Assembly (NCBI GenBank): GCA_036924085.1
Contig: JAVGWX010000011.1
Span: 26,591,976 to 26,655,975 of the forward strand
Length of the DNA: 64,000 nt
Source of the DNA: Ariolimax columbianus
Lineage: Eukaryota; Mollusca; Gastropoda; Stylommatophora; Arionidae
Direction of reading: 5' to 3'
Both the position numbers and the translations under genes were made by a program. The notes below the pieces were generated by a model that saw nothing but the letters and a program-made list of their open reading frames with translations, was not told the origin of the DNA and ran no database searches. Shown here one piece after another: positions 11,801 through 26,800 of this stretch. Position 1 is the first letter of the stretch, and every line of letters begins with the position of its first letter.

Positions 11801-14800
11801 AATGGTCTAAAAATTTCAAAATCGCCATTGATTTTATTGACTGGTACAGGGCGGAAGTCGGAACTTTCTACAATCAAGTTCAGCCGTTTGTATGGCAAAA
11901 CCCGGTAGTTTATATATGATAAACCAATGACTCTGGAGCTGTCCCCATACCGCGGCCTTAGTAGCGGACGCAAATCTGTTCCACTGCAATTTTGCGGAAG
12001 TGGTGCGGTAAAGGTTAACTGGCATATCGTTTCTCACAGTTTCCTGGAACATCTTGTTATGTCACAAACTTAAATCTGCTAAATTTACAAGGTGTGAGGA
12101 AATTAAACTTGTCCCGTTGGCTTTATTATAAATGGAAAGTACATCAGCAGGTGTGGCAGAATTTTAAAAGGCAATTGTTAGGAAGCAAGCATGTACCTGT
12201 GGTCGTTCGAAGAAGTCGGCATAGGCATTCACACATCATATTGCTTATGGAGATGTTGGATACCATCCACAAAAAAGGACTTTCATTGAACCATTTGGTC
12301 ACCAAAGCCATGACATCAGTGCCAGAGTGGAGTCGTTGTCCCTGTTTCCACTGCATGCTCACTGTTTTGCTGCATGGCTCAGAGTGGTGGCAACACGATT
12401 CATCGCTATTGCCACTATATGCAACAGAAATGCATCACTCTCCGCTTCGTTACACAACAACAGCGGAAGACTTTGTGAGTATTTGTTGAGGACCTATGCT
12501 TCGCAGGAAGTTGAGTTTAATTGATTCCAAAAGCTGACAGATCAGCTCTGCGATACTTAAAGAAAGTTAGTGAGCCACTTGGGGGAACGGCGTATGCTAG
12601 TGGTTAAGTGACACAGCTCACAAGCCGAAGTTGCTGGGTTCGATCCGCAATCACAGTTCCTGCCGTCATCCCGGGGAAGAAAACCCTTAGAAAATGTATG
12701 AAGAAGCAGACCCTTACATAAAATGCATGCCGAAGTCAAATGCACTAGGCCGTAAGGCGCAAAATAAAAAGATAGTGCAACGCACACCTCCTTGGGGAAT
12801 AGAAAAATAAGACATAACAAAAAAAGGGAGCCAGTGTGCCAGATTCTCTGGATAAATTTTTTAACAATGAGTGCATTGTACAATGTTTTTTATCATCCCC
12901 AGTCCTCTAGCATACATGGATCCACTACATGCAAACTTGAATGCCATCTTCACACAGCTATTTGACGATGCTCTGACAGAGTACTCATACATGGCCGAGA
13001 TAGCCGGACTTAAGTATAGTCTGGATAGTTCTTTATATGGATTGTCAGTAAGTGGCTGTCAGAAAACTGTCTTCTGGTATTGTCTGGTCTTAGTTCTTAG
13101 TCGACCTGTATTTCTACAGGGGCAGATGCTCCTGTGCAGGTCCCAGCTTTGGTATGAGTTGGATAATGTCAGGAGAAGGATTTCCTGCTTAGTGGGCTAG
13201 GCTATAGCAGCTTAATACTCCACTGTGTTAAGACAATCGCTTTCAGAGGGTGCTTAACCAATGTGCGAGTTCATCTTAATAGACTCAAATACTAGAGCAA
13301 AGTAGACCCGCAGCCTGTTAGACACCATCTATGCTGCTCTAAACAAACCACTTAACCATGGGCCGGTGTTATGCCATGTCACATTTAGTCGCTGTTGTGA
13401 CGTGCTCTCTATGAGGCAGTGGTACTATTCTTGTCCTTGTCACACACAAAAACCTCGGCAGACCACTCGGGCATTGTATGTTTAGCTTAATAATAATAGT
13501 TGACCATCACAACAGAAGATGGCAACAGCATTAGACTTGTGCTGCTGCGAAATGTGTTCTTTTATGACTGTAAAGACCAATCCTGGGACGGCATACCCTG
13601 CTGCATTTGGGGAACACGTGGGGAACCGGCTGAGAAGTCGACGTTTGCTTTATTGTTTAGGGCAGCATGCTCTCTCTGAGCCTCCGCAATGTATTGTCTC
13701 TGAGCGAACTGAGCACCATTGGTGATTCTAGTGCTCCAGATGGTACAGTTTTGTGCAAGCAACTCCCCAGAAGGTGACACTTTCAATGAGTCTCAGTAGC
13801 ATTTTTTGTTTGTTTGTTGCCCCCACTGGTGAGCATCTCCCTGTTGTGAACTCGCCATATAACATTATCTGGCGAGCAAACATGTTCCTACCATCTGCAC
13901 TATTTGCAGAAGTGTATGGATGCTCTACATGTTATTCTTGCTAAGAATTTCAGAGTTAGGCACTTTGTCCTGCTACCTGATCCTGAGCAGCCTATGCAGA
14001 CAGACTGCTCAAGTGAAAACGCTTTAACTGTCTGACATACACTGTCCATGTTTCACAGGCATTCAGGAGAGTGGTCAACACTACAACATGATACACTTTA
14101 CCTTGGTGGCGACACTGATGCCATGTTGGTTCCAGATGTTTGCTTGTAGTCTCCCAAATACAGAGCTTGCCCTTGAAATCCTGTTGTTGACCTCAAAGTC
14201 GATATTCACCTCTCAGGTAAGCGTACTGCCTAGGTAGGTGAAGCTAGCGACTGCCCGGAGACGTTGGTTTTATGTGGTAATGTTTGATTCTAAGTACGGC
14301 TGTCCAGGGGCAGGCTGGAAGAGTACCTCCGTTTTCCTAGTATTGATCGTGAGACCAAAGTTACTGAATGCCGTTAAAAACTCTCTTATGATGGACTGCA
14401 TATCTTGTTGTTAAGGGCATAGTCAAGGCTTCACTCACCTTGGTGTTGGACTTCAGGTGCCTCGGGATGAACAGCTGATCCTGCGCTATGTACCTGATAT
14501 GCATGCCAGTAGCAGCAGCATGTACAGGATCAGTGAGCATTGCTGCAAAGACTATGCTAAAGCGTGACAGTACACGCACACAACCCTGTTTGACACTGTT
14601 AGTGACTGAGAAGGCTACAGACACTTCTCCTTCGTGCAGTACAGGAGCCATATTGAAATTGGCAAACAACCGGAATGAATCTTCCGGTGCAGCCAAATTT
14701 CATCATAATTTGTCAGAGTCCATCCTATTGACAGTATCAAAGTCTTCGGTCAGATCGACAGACACTGTACATGTAACAATTCTATTCTTGACATTTCTTT

Positions 14801-17800
14801 TGTAGTTGATGTGACGTGTAAACCATCACACAAAAACCACACTGGCTCTCTGGGAGTAAACCCTGCTAAAGGTGACCAGTTAGGCGGTTGAGCAGTACTG
14901 GCCAGAATTTTGACAGCAGGGAGATACCCCTGTGATTGTCACAGGATTGATGGTTGCCCTTTTGCTTGTACAGGTGCACAATGGTCGCATTTTTCATCTA
15001 CTGTAGAACTTTCTCAGCTTCCAATATAAAGCGAAAGAATGTAGTCAGGTCCTCACACCCCACCCCCACCCCACTCCCTCTAACAACATGAGTAGACAAA
15101 TGATATGATAATTATGGGATTCTCACCTCCCCAGGATGTCCAACAACATGAGTGGGACAAATGATTTGATAATTATGGGATTCTCACCTCCCCAGGATGT
15201 CCAACAACATGAGTGGACAAATGATATGATAATTATGGGATTCTCACCTCCCCAGGATGTCCAACAACATGAGTGGGACAAATGATATGATAATTATGTA
15301 ATCCTTTCTGTCTGTTTCAGTTGTCTGTTAAGGGCTACAATGACAAGTTGCCAATTCTTCTGACAAAAATTATGGAGAAAATGACAACATTTCAAGTGGA
15401 CCCTGAGCGCTTGGCTATTTTTAAAGAAATTGTAAGCCATTTGTCATTATATTCCTCCTCTATTTCTTGGATTCTACCTTCCACGTTATTTGTAAGTCTT
15501 GCTTTCATTAGAAGGCAAGGGCCCATCACATCAACTGTCTTTGAATACGATGACTGGCCGAGTCCTGGCTGCATGCAATGAGAATGATGTCATCCTAATT
15601 TGAGCTAACCATTTGGTGTTTGGACAGCTGCGTGGGCAGGACCATGGCGGAGAAAGTCGTTTCCCGTTCTTGATATCCATCGCCTGCTTTAAGAGGAAGG
15701 TGGGTCACATGTCAAAACAGGGCCATGATGAATATGCTATCTAGGCCTGTCCACTGGGTGACTTTGTCGTTTGAGACCACAGGCGGCCAATAATATCATT
15801 AATGGTTTCTGTTGATATCACCCACATAGAATTTCTAGCAGCCATGCTATTACAACATCCCTCGCAATACAAAGATTGAGAAAGACTGTAATAAGCTAGC
15901 AACAACAGACATATCAGATGGCTAGAATTAATATTAACCTTTGCTGCAACTTTATATGACAAATAGTTATTTTCAAGATAAATTATATTAATATTAGGGA
16001 GGGAAGCCTAACGTCTGGTCTGGTGAAATACACTGATCAGACATGTTAGGTTCAGTCAAAACATACTGAGCATGACCCTCACCTTGGTCTTCTCGTAGCC
16101 CTTCTTGGAAATGGGCTGTTCTCATGTCAGCCTAGCTAACGAGGTGAGGGATCAACGTGATCCCTGTGGTAGTGAGCAACACACAGATGAAGCCAAGCAT
16201 AGCACAACCGCCTGGAGGACCATGGTCCACCTTCATCAGCACGCTCGGAATGTGAGGAAAGCTACTTCAACCCACCACTTAACCTTACGCACTCCACATT
16301 ATTTTTGAAAAAAATTTGACCTAATTAATTTTCTTAATTAGTCGCTGTGGTAGTCGTCTTTCAAAATTTGTAACTTTTATGTTTGTTTGTCAATAAATAT
16401 GATTTTCTGGTGTGTAGATACACAATAGCATAACGAACATGTGGGTGTTATTGTTTTTGTTGTATGTTTGTTAGTTTTTGAGATTTAAAAAGATGAAGTT
16501 GAAAATTTATGAAAATCTCGGGAAAAATTTGGACTCGACCACTAGGCCTAGTCGCTTCGATAGAAAACCATGGAAACCACAACAACGTATCGATACTGTG
16601 TTTACAATATCGCCACAACTGTTAGTTTCCAATTCAAACGTAGTTCTTTCATTTAAACAAACAAAATAAACAGATCTACGCGATAAAAATCTTTCTCAAC
16701 AACCTACTTCCCCTTTCGCAAAAAGTCGGCTTGCTCCAAACGGCGTATACAAAATTAAAACTGTTCAAAAGCCATTTGTAATCGAACACACGACACTTTA
16801 ACCGGCAAAATATCGTGTATATATGGAGGGCGTAGTCAGCAGTAAAAAATGGCTGTCAGGAGTGACTCCGTTCAAAAAAAAATATTTTTTTTCCGCACAC
16901 CGTTTTTGCAGGCCGAGCTGGTTAGAAGGGATCGGACAAGGGCGTGCTTAAGGTTAACATCAGGGCTCACAAAAGAGTAAACCTGCTCATAATTTCTACT
17001 CAACGCAACTATTTTCAGCTCCCCGCATAATTCCCTTCCCGAATAAATTATCAACGGAGTTAAACTATTTACAGTGAATGTATTCTTGTGGTATACTGTA
17101 CAGTACAATTCTTTTTTAACTCAAGGTCAGATACTTGAATGCCCAGGACGAGTCCATGTTTGGAACTGATCAGTATAAGGGAAAACTAGTCCTTTGGCCC
17201 TCGACAGCATACAAATTGGGACATGTTCACAATGTGCTCCACCCATAAACTTTCATTTTCTCACTAGAGTAGAATGTTATTGTTACAGGTGTTTCTGCAT
17301 TAAGTGAATATTTCGTATAGAGTGATTATCTTAACCTTTAGCGCGCTACGGTCTAGACTGATTCGACCAGCTCGACCTACAAAATCGGAATTTTTTTTTT
17401 TGGCACGGACACCCTACAGATAGCCATTTTTTTAAATGATGAATACGTCACCATCTACAGACGATATTTTGCCAGTAAAAGTATCGAATGTTCGATTACA
17501 AATGGAGTTTGAACAATTTTTCTTCTTATACGCCGTTTGGAGCAAGCCGACTTTTTGCGAAAGGTGAAGTAGGTTGTTGGGAAAGATCTTTATCGAGTAG
17601 ATCTGTTTATTTTGTTTGTTTAGATGAAAGAACTACGTTTGAATAGGAAACTAACAGTTGTGTAGATATTGTAAACAACAGTATCGATACGTTGTTGTGG
17701 TATCCATGGATTTCTATCAGAGCGTCTAGGCCTAGCGGTTGAGTCCAAATTTTATTCGAGATTTCCATAAATTTTCAACTTCACCTCAGAAACTAACAAA

Positions 17801-20800
17801 CACAGAACAAAAACAATAACACCCGCAAGTTCTTTATTCAATTGCGTCTCTACACACACGAAAATCATATTTATTGACAAACAAACAGAAAAGTTACAAA
17901 TTTTGAAAGTCAACTATGATAGCGAGATGCAAATTTTTCTTAAAAAATTATGTGGAGTGATAAAGGTTAACCTTTACACCGCCACATTATTTTTTCAGCA
18001 TGTCATGTTTTACTATGGTTGTTGACTTTGAGAGCCTACAACCTTTTTATTTGCTGGTCCATAGATATGATTTTGTTGTGAGTAAAGACGTAAATTAATA
18101 AACAACTTGTAGGTGTTATTGTTTTGTTATGTGTGTGTTAGTTTCTAAGATACAAGAAGATGGTGAACATTTTTGAAAAATAGCACTAACATTTAGACTC
18201 AACAAATCTATTTTTAATTAAAATACCCATATGTTCAGCCGTTTCTATAGCATTAACGTGGAAGTTTAAACACAAACAACCTGCTAATATCACTGGCGTG
18301 ATAAAGGTGAATGCCGCTGATTCAAATGTTAATTACATTTTTTAAATCCTCTCAAATATGTGAAGTTGTGGCGATCAATGCAACATATTTCAAGTCACTT
18401 CATGTCACTACCAAAATGTGTGAATTAAAAAAATGATTCCTCAGGTGACGTCGGGTGCTAAAATTCTAGTATAAAGTCAATTTTTAAAATGTATTGTTAT
18501 TTTGACATCATCTATTCAAATGATCTTTGGTGCAGTTTCATATTTGTTATCATGTTCAGTTTATTGCTTGAGGCTTACATGGCCTCGTAAGGTATTGACT
18601 AATTCATCGTTTTTTGTTTTTTTTCTTACAGCATGGACGAAGCCTGAAGAACTTCCAGGCTGAGCAACCACATCAGCATGCTATGTTCTATACAAATATG
18701 TTGACATCTGAGATTCTGTGGACAAAGGAGGAACTTCTCCAGGCATTAGATGGTAGGCATTTGTTGGATGGTTGGTATCTGGGGGAGGATTAGATGGTTG
18801 GTAGTTCACTGTGTCTAATAATGTTATTTCTGCATCTTGTCTTTAAGAGACAGGTTAAAGGTTAAGAGACAGATCTAGTTAAACTGTGTTCTGAACCTGG
18901 GAGCCCAGTGCATCCATCTTATGCATGCATTTTTTGTGGGGACTGCTTCCCTAGCCTTTGATTGCTTCCAACTCACCTGCAAGGCAGTACTTTTGTTATC
19001 AAAGCTGTCTCTCCTAGGAAGGTTGTCTTAATGGGTTATCAAGTTTTTGTCAATCAAGGCCCACCACGAAAAAGGTGGCTTACAGAAATATCTGAGGCAA
19101 TGAATGCCACAGTGCAAGAGGCACATAGCCGGACACGTTCTAGAAATCTCTTCATAACTTGATGCTGAAAGGCATAACGGGAAAAGCAAGAAGAAAGTCT
19201 TTTATTGTCCGACGACAATGAAAGGCATCTGGCAGTTTTACATTGGCAATAGATCAAATACAATAGCCTATGCTGTGACAAATAGCAGGAACTATGGACA
19301 GCAGGCCCATATGGACCCAATTTTCCCATTACGAAGAAGAAAGGATAGGCCCACTGCATATCCATGTGCGATGTAAATTGCAATTACTTACTTTCCGTGT
19401 ACATTGCACCACGTCATATGACAGGTCTGATGCAGCCACCTTGACTGCCCTGTTATTTCCCTTGACTCGATTTTCCATCATTCATGCATGTGGCAGATTT
19501 GGGCATGTCATTAGGTCTGGACAGCACTGCATTCACAAGTACCATTGATGCTGTATCCCATCTCATCATGTTTATTCTGCATCGAGTGACACCAGAGTTA
19601 AGTCTATTTAAGGTTCTCCATATTGGATATGGTAGGTGTGCTTCTGGTCCAACCACCTCCTGTATCTTTGTTCATGGGGTCTGTTGTTTGTAATGCCATT
19701 TCTCAGTGCAACGCTTTTTGGGGCTATCCCATGTCACACAGTTAGTCGCCTTTTACGACATGCTCTCTGTGAGGCAGTGGTGCTATTCTTATCTTTGTCA
19801 TACACAAAGACCCCAGCGGACCACTAACAAAAATAGGACAGACAAAAATAAAATAAAAAGTGGCTCTTAATCTTTGCTATGAAATGTACAGAAGGAATGC
19901 CTGCGGTGTGAAACAATAGTAGTTGTTGAGGTCTGCAACCTTTAGGGACTTGTGTGGATCTACTGTCCTGGTCATGCTGAGGTTTACGGCAATGAAAGAG
20001 CTGACATTAAATGTGGATAAAGAGGACATTGAATTCAATCGGGGCCGAAGATGCATTTAGCTTTACATTTTTTTTAACATTGTGACAAATAGGATTATCT
20101 ACAACTTTTTTTGTCATTCTTTTTCAAATAATCACTTGAGGCTGAAGATGCGGTAGGGAATGAGCTGTCAGCAGCCGACTCATAGCTGGCCGCTAGCCTC
20201 AGGGTCAGCGACCTATAACTGACCAAGTCCTTATTCCGCCCTCAAATGGTGACCCTGTAAACAGAACGCAACGATGCAGCCTGGCTGCATGAATTAGGGA
20301 TCGAAGAGGGAAGACAAACTGTGTCAATAAATGTCGTGCTGGAATCTGATGTGCCGAGCCGAAAGGCGCAGATATCACAGCCTCACTTTAAATTGTGCCA
20401 CAAGCGTCCTTTTCAAGGCGAACGCTGAAGAAAAAGAAGAATTCGATCTTGGCTACCTCTTGGATGATGACCCTTCAATCAATGAAGGTATAGCAAAGAT
20501 TATGGATATTGTTGGGGACATAAAGTAAATATGAACTGATTTGTAAATGGTTGCCTGCGCAAAATACAAGGGTGGAAATAGTACGGCAAGATCACCAACG
20601 TGGAACTGATGGGGAAAAACGGGACATATACCAGGGTGGAAATAGTACGGCAAGATCACCAACGTGGAACTGATGGGGAAAAACGGGACATATACCAGGG
20701 TAGGTGATGACGGATAGGCCACACATTACGAAAACCAGTTGATAACATTACCAGACAAGCTCTGTTCTGGAATCCACAGGGTAAGAGAAGTAGAGAAAGA

Positions 20801-23800
20801 CTGAGACACTCATGGAAGAGGAAACTGGAAGCAAATGTAAAGGCAGCAAACATGACATGGACAGAATTGGCTCAGATGGATCATGCTAGGAAGAATTGGC
20901 AAGTATTTGTTGAGGACCTATGCTCCACAGAGAGCTGACAGGTCTTAGATTGACTGATGAAGTAAATTGATTTTGACGTTTTATCTTTTAGTTATCATTA
21001 GTATTGGTAGTATATCATCACGTCATGATAATTGCATACTTTTTTCCTATCCTCAGACGTCACACTAGAAAGTCTACAGTCATTCATCAAACAGTTACTT
21101 TCCAGACTTTACATTGAAGGACTTATATTTGGGAATGTTACAAAATGTGTAAGTATAGATTTGAGGATACGTGTACGGGCTGCTCCTATAGACTTACATT
21201 TTAAAGGAAAATAGTTGCCCAATGATTACAACGACTTGGCCTAATTCCACTGGCGTTGCACGCCGCCAGCTTTAGACTCATCACTGCACTTTTGGCTTGG
21301 CTTTGTTCATTCTTAATCTCCCGCTACCAAACCCTAAAAGGGCTTAAGTAGCAGAATGTAGTCTAGAGAACGGAATGCGTTGTGTCGTAGTTTACAGCTT
21401 GACTGCGATATTTGCACCTTTCGGTCCAACACATCCGACCTCAGCAAGCATTTTTTTTAGTACCGGGTTAGCATTCCCTCTTCGGTCCCTTCTCCTTAGC
21501 CAGTCTGCCCTGCTGCAGCCTGTTATCCAGGATCACCGCGGGGAGGTGTAGAAGGGTCTTGGCAGCTCTGTTTCGCTGGCCCTGATGCTAGCAGTCAGCC
21601 ATGGGTCGCTGACCACCGCTGGTCAGCGTCTTGATCAGCTCTTTTGATTGTAGAGAGCTCCAACTTTCATCATGTATGGTTAGACGAAGAAGATGGTGAT
21701 TGTGAAAATTATTTTTGATTTTGGAAATTATTTCTTCGGTTTTTTGCTTGGATGTGAAGACTCGTGTATTATTGGGAATGGGGAAGTTAAGTTTCTGCAA
21801 TCAAATTTTTTTAAGTAGATCTATTTCGTTTGTTTATGTAGATACAATAATTACGTTTATAGTCGAAGTGACGAACATAGCCATTACAGTAAACATCAAT
21901 AGTAGTAAACATCTTCGTATTTTATTATTTCATAACCAAGGAACGTGCTACCGGGTGAGTCTATATGTTTGTGCTATTTTTCACCACTATCACCTTCATC
22001 TTCTTGTATCTCAGAAACTAACATGCACACAATAACAACAATAACACCAACAAGTTCTATATTAATATATGACTCTAGAAACATTAAAAACACACACAAA
22101 ATTTTTAATATAAGAGGTTCTTAAAATCAATAACCACGTCGGGACACGACGTGCTGAAAAATAAATCGGCTGCTGGAAAAAGACGTGATTTTTTAAATCT
22201 GGAATGGTAAAGCAGCAGAAACGTGTCAGAAATAATGTTTGTTTTTTTGTCTGCCTAAGGTCGTGCAAACAAAAATGTGTCAAAACGGCGATCATACTCC
22301 GATTTAATCATATAATGACCAAACCGGGCTACCGTAGACATGGAGAGTCTGTTATGATGAATACGTCACATCCATCTATACAGATTTTTAACCGGTAAAA
22401 GTATTTTGTGTTAGATTATAAATGAATTTGAAAAGGTTTATCTTATTCTGTTACACGGTTTGGGACTACGCGTTCATGAGAAAGGTGGAGTTAAGTTATT
22501 GCAAAAGATCTTTGTGAGGTTTTTGGGTTTAGTGTGCTTATTTAGATGAAATTAAATATAATTTTAGTTTAAACTAACAGTTGTTCTAATTTTTAAATGT
22601 TTAACCCTTTCCAGTCCTCAATTTTTTAAATTTTTTTTTCAGTTCAGGGCAAGTGTTTAAGTCTATATGACATGTAGTTTTGAAAATAAAATAAATTTAT
22701 ATTAACCTTCTCGTTTCCATATTGTTTTATTTCATGACAAACATTTAGACTTACTCATTTTTGGGTATACCAATTGTCTTGTAAATCCATGAAATTGTCA
22801 CAAAGTGCTGATATTGTTCCTAACCAGATTGACATATCTGTTAGCTTCCACTTCAAACGTATTTATAACATTTACATAAACAAACTAAACAGACCTACCT
22901 CAGAAATATCTGTTGCAACAACTTAACTTCATCACAATCAATAATGGGATAACCTTCCAGATCCATGTGAAACAGAAAACATCTTTTACAAATAATTGAG
23001 AGTAAAAATTGCCATTGTATTGCCATCGGGACGAGCGGAAAAGGTCTCATTTTCGATTCAACCTTTTCTATAGCCAGACCAGTGTTAACAAAACAAATAC
23101 ACTAAATGAGTATACAGAGACAATGAACAAAGCAAGATTTTTTGGCAATGGCTAAGTAAAAGTAAAATAAATTTAGCTAGAATTGCTTTCCACGTATTTT
23201 AAGCCTTTTCAGTTCAGGCAAATTTTGCAGATTCGTATCTTTCAGTCCAAGCACAATGAAGGAATTATGTACATCTAATTTTTCTTCAAAGTAAAATGAA
23301 TAAGTTTTGAACAAATTGAGTTAAAATTCAAATCTGAACATCGTAAGACACATAATTAAACTATGACATGAAATATTCATAATAACTATTATATATTAGT
23401 ATGAAGCATTGAAGGTATTAATGTGGAGGTGGAAATTGGAGAGGAAAAATGTTTTGGGTGGTTACCACGCCATGTATTTCACAGATCTATCCATCAATTA
23501 CTTTACACAAACCTATCATATCATGTATCCCAGTCAGTCTGAATCAAGGCATGTGTTAATTATCTACAAATAATCCAGATACATGATCATTAGACAGATC
23601 AAATAATCAATTATTTCTATGGTCTTGAAGCCTAACTTTTGTTGAAATAAATATGTAGAATTTCAAAGATCATAACACGCAAATGTCAAACATTTCAGAT
23701 GTTAGTTTTGGTGATAGCAGGCGGCCACTCTTTCGTTTTCATCAGCCAATTTAGGAATTTCTGTGTCTACAAGCTGGAAAGGGTTAACCTTTGCTATACC

Positions 23801-26800
23801 AGATTTTTAAATGACGTCTTTTTCCTGCAACTGTTTTATTTTTCAGCGTGTTACATCACAACATGGTTGTTGATTTTGATCAACTCTAACTGGTTTTTTT
23901 GTTTGGTTTTTTTTTGTGTTTGTTATTGTGTGTAGAGACATATATTAATAAAGAACTTTTTGGTGTTATTGTTTTTATTGTGTGTGTGTTAGTTTCTGAG
24001 AAACAAGAAGATGAAGGTGATAGTGCTGAAAATAGTACAAACATATAGACTCAACCGATGTCGGCGTCTCCTGGTTAGAAAAAACAAAAATTCCCCTAAA
24101 ATGTACTTTTGTCCTATTGATGTTTACCGTAATGGCTATGTCTGTCACTTCGACTATAAATATAATTATTGTATCTACATAAACAAACTAAATAGATCTA
24201 CCTCAGAAAAAGCCATTGAAGAAACTTAACTACCCCATTCTCAATAATGCATGAGTCTTCAAATCAAAGCAAAATGCAGAAGAAATCCTTTCCAAAAGTC
24301 TAAAACAAATTTCAAAATGGCCATTGTTAATATCTAACCATACAAGACGGAAGTCTGAACTCTCTACAATCAAAAGAGCAGTATGTTTAGCCTTTTCTAT
24401 GGCATTAACCCGGTAGTTCATATACAATAAAGCGATGACCCTGGAGCTGGCGTCGAACTGAGACCGTGGTAATGAACGCAATGGTCGCAATTTCACGGCA
24501 TCGGTACGGCAAAGGTTAAACACAGAGTTAAACTATCTATAACAAGATACAGAGTTTGTCCATTTCTAACTTTTTCATTCTGTCTGACAATTTATTAATT
24601 GTTGTCACATAGCAATCCCTTGAAATGATGGAACTGGTAGAGAAGATTCTGGTCAAATGTAGTGGTACTAAACCACTGCTTCCAAGTCAACATCGCAAGC
24701 TGCGGGAGGTACATCTACCAGACGGTGAGTTATTAGTTTAAATATAACTTAACGTCTTTATACTGGTTTAGAACATTCTGAGTCTGCAAACAACCAGTTT
24801 TATTTACATTCACTTGATCTAAAAATCAATATCCTTATTTCATCTGTTCTTGAATGCGTTAATTGACCCTGCCTCCACTATTACCTTTGCACTGCATTCC
24901 AAGTTGACTAAAACAATATTTCCTGGATGTTTCTTTAATTAATTTGTAGCTATGCTCTCTTGTTCTTGTAGGCAGCTGTGTTTTGAAAAACTTGTTATAG
25001 TCTAATTGATTCTTTCCATTGATTATCTTACAAACCTGAATTAAATCACTTCGAATTCTTCTCTTTTCTAGACGTATGCCAGTTTTTCTGACTCTTTCCT
25101 TATAACTCTAATTTTGTAATCCCACTATCAGTTTTGTCACTCTTCTTTGTATCCTTTCCAGCATGTTTATATCTCCTTTATGATAAAGACTCCACACCGG
25201 TACACAATACTTCAATCTAGGTCTAACTAATGCTTTATACACTTTGACTATCACTTCCATTCTCCTATATTTAATATTTCTTTATATCATACCAAACATT
25301 GCATTTGCCATTTTCACTGCTACCTGCTCAAGTGGTCTGCTGGCGTTTTTATGTATGACAAGGACAAGAATAGCACCACTGCCTCACAGAGAGCATGTCG
25401 TAAAAGGCGACTAACTGTGTGACATGGTATAACACCGACCATGGTTATGTGGTTTGTTTAAAGCAGCATAGATGGCGCCTAACTGGCTGCGGGTCTACTT
25501 TGCTCTAGTGTTTGAGTCTATTAAGTTGAACTCGCACATTGGTTAACCACCCTCCGTAAGCGATTGTCCCAATGCAGCAGAGTATTAAGCTGCTCGAGCC
25601 TAGCCCACTAAACAGGAAATCTTTCTCCTGGCTACATCCAGCTCATACCAGATCTGGTACCTACACAGAGGCATCTGCCGCTAAAGAAGTACAGATTGAC
25701 TAAGAGCTGCTATCTGGACCTGCTTGCTCACCTTACTTGTATGATCTCTTATATTCTAACATATACTCTTTTCTATGCCAGCAAAAAGTGAACTGTATGC
25801 TTCACAGGTAAAAAAGACTGAATGCATTTCATATGTGATACTTGAGGCGCATACTTGAAATCTCAGGAAAGAGTAACAAACAATGAGGTGTTGGACTGCG
25901 AAGATTGCCAATTTGTCTACCATCATCTGTCAGCGTCACTTAACCCTTTCCAGCCCTGGAATATTTTGACAGATTTGTGTCTTTCAGTCCGGACGAAATG
26001 AGGGAATTCTGTGCGTCAAAGTTTTATTCAAAATGAATTTATTATTATTGCTGGCTGTCTCACTCCCACCTTTCCTAACATCAGAGATCAGAAGTGCTGT
26101 AGAAGGCATGGCTTCGGGAAAGTCCCCAGGCAAAGATTGAATCACTGTTGAGATGATCAAAGAATGCTGCCACCCTCTCTATGCAGCTCTGACCCACAGA
26201 TACTCTTGATTTCTAGAAATGAAGAAAATTCATCCACTTGGCGTGAGTCGAAGATCATCACGCTGTTCAAAAATTGAGGCAAAGAGGATTTGGCTAACTA
26301 CTGCCTGATAACCCTTCTCCCGGTGTTATGCAAAGTGTTCGCAAGAGCCCTCCTGGCGAGGATACACAGCACTCTCAAAGAAGCACAAGTTGAGCAGGCT
26401 GGGTTTAGGCGCAGTGACAGTATGATGGACCATACAGCCACGAGCTGCCGTATGACCAAAGTAGCGGGAGAACAGCACACATCGTTGGTGATAACATTCG
26501 TAGACTACAGAGAGACATTTGACTCGATCAAACCCGTACTTGGGGACGGCGTGGGCTAGTGGTTAAGTGACACGGCTCACAAACCGAAGGTGCTGGGTGT
26601 GCTCCCCAAAGTCAGTACCGGCCGTAACCGCGGGGAAGCAAACCCTTCGAAAATGCAGGAGGAAGCAGACCCTTACATAAAATGCATGCCGAAGTCGATG
26701 CACTGGGACGACAGTGGCAAAATAAAAACATAGTGCAACGAACACCGCCTTAGGGAATAGATGGCACACAACAAAAAAAAACCTTACTTGTATGAAAAGC

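Noticed and set aside
12094..12489. 131-codon plus-strand ORF
   Set aside because: No recognisable domain, no splice context, and the neighbourhood is repeats; kept only as undetermined sequence.
12601..12660. Possible tRNA gene (box A and box B)
   Set aside because: It is the head of a dispersed SINE with several copies and no good cloverleaf; the same applies to 38801, 46285 and 28909.
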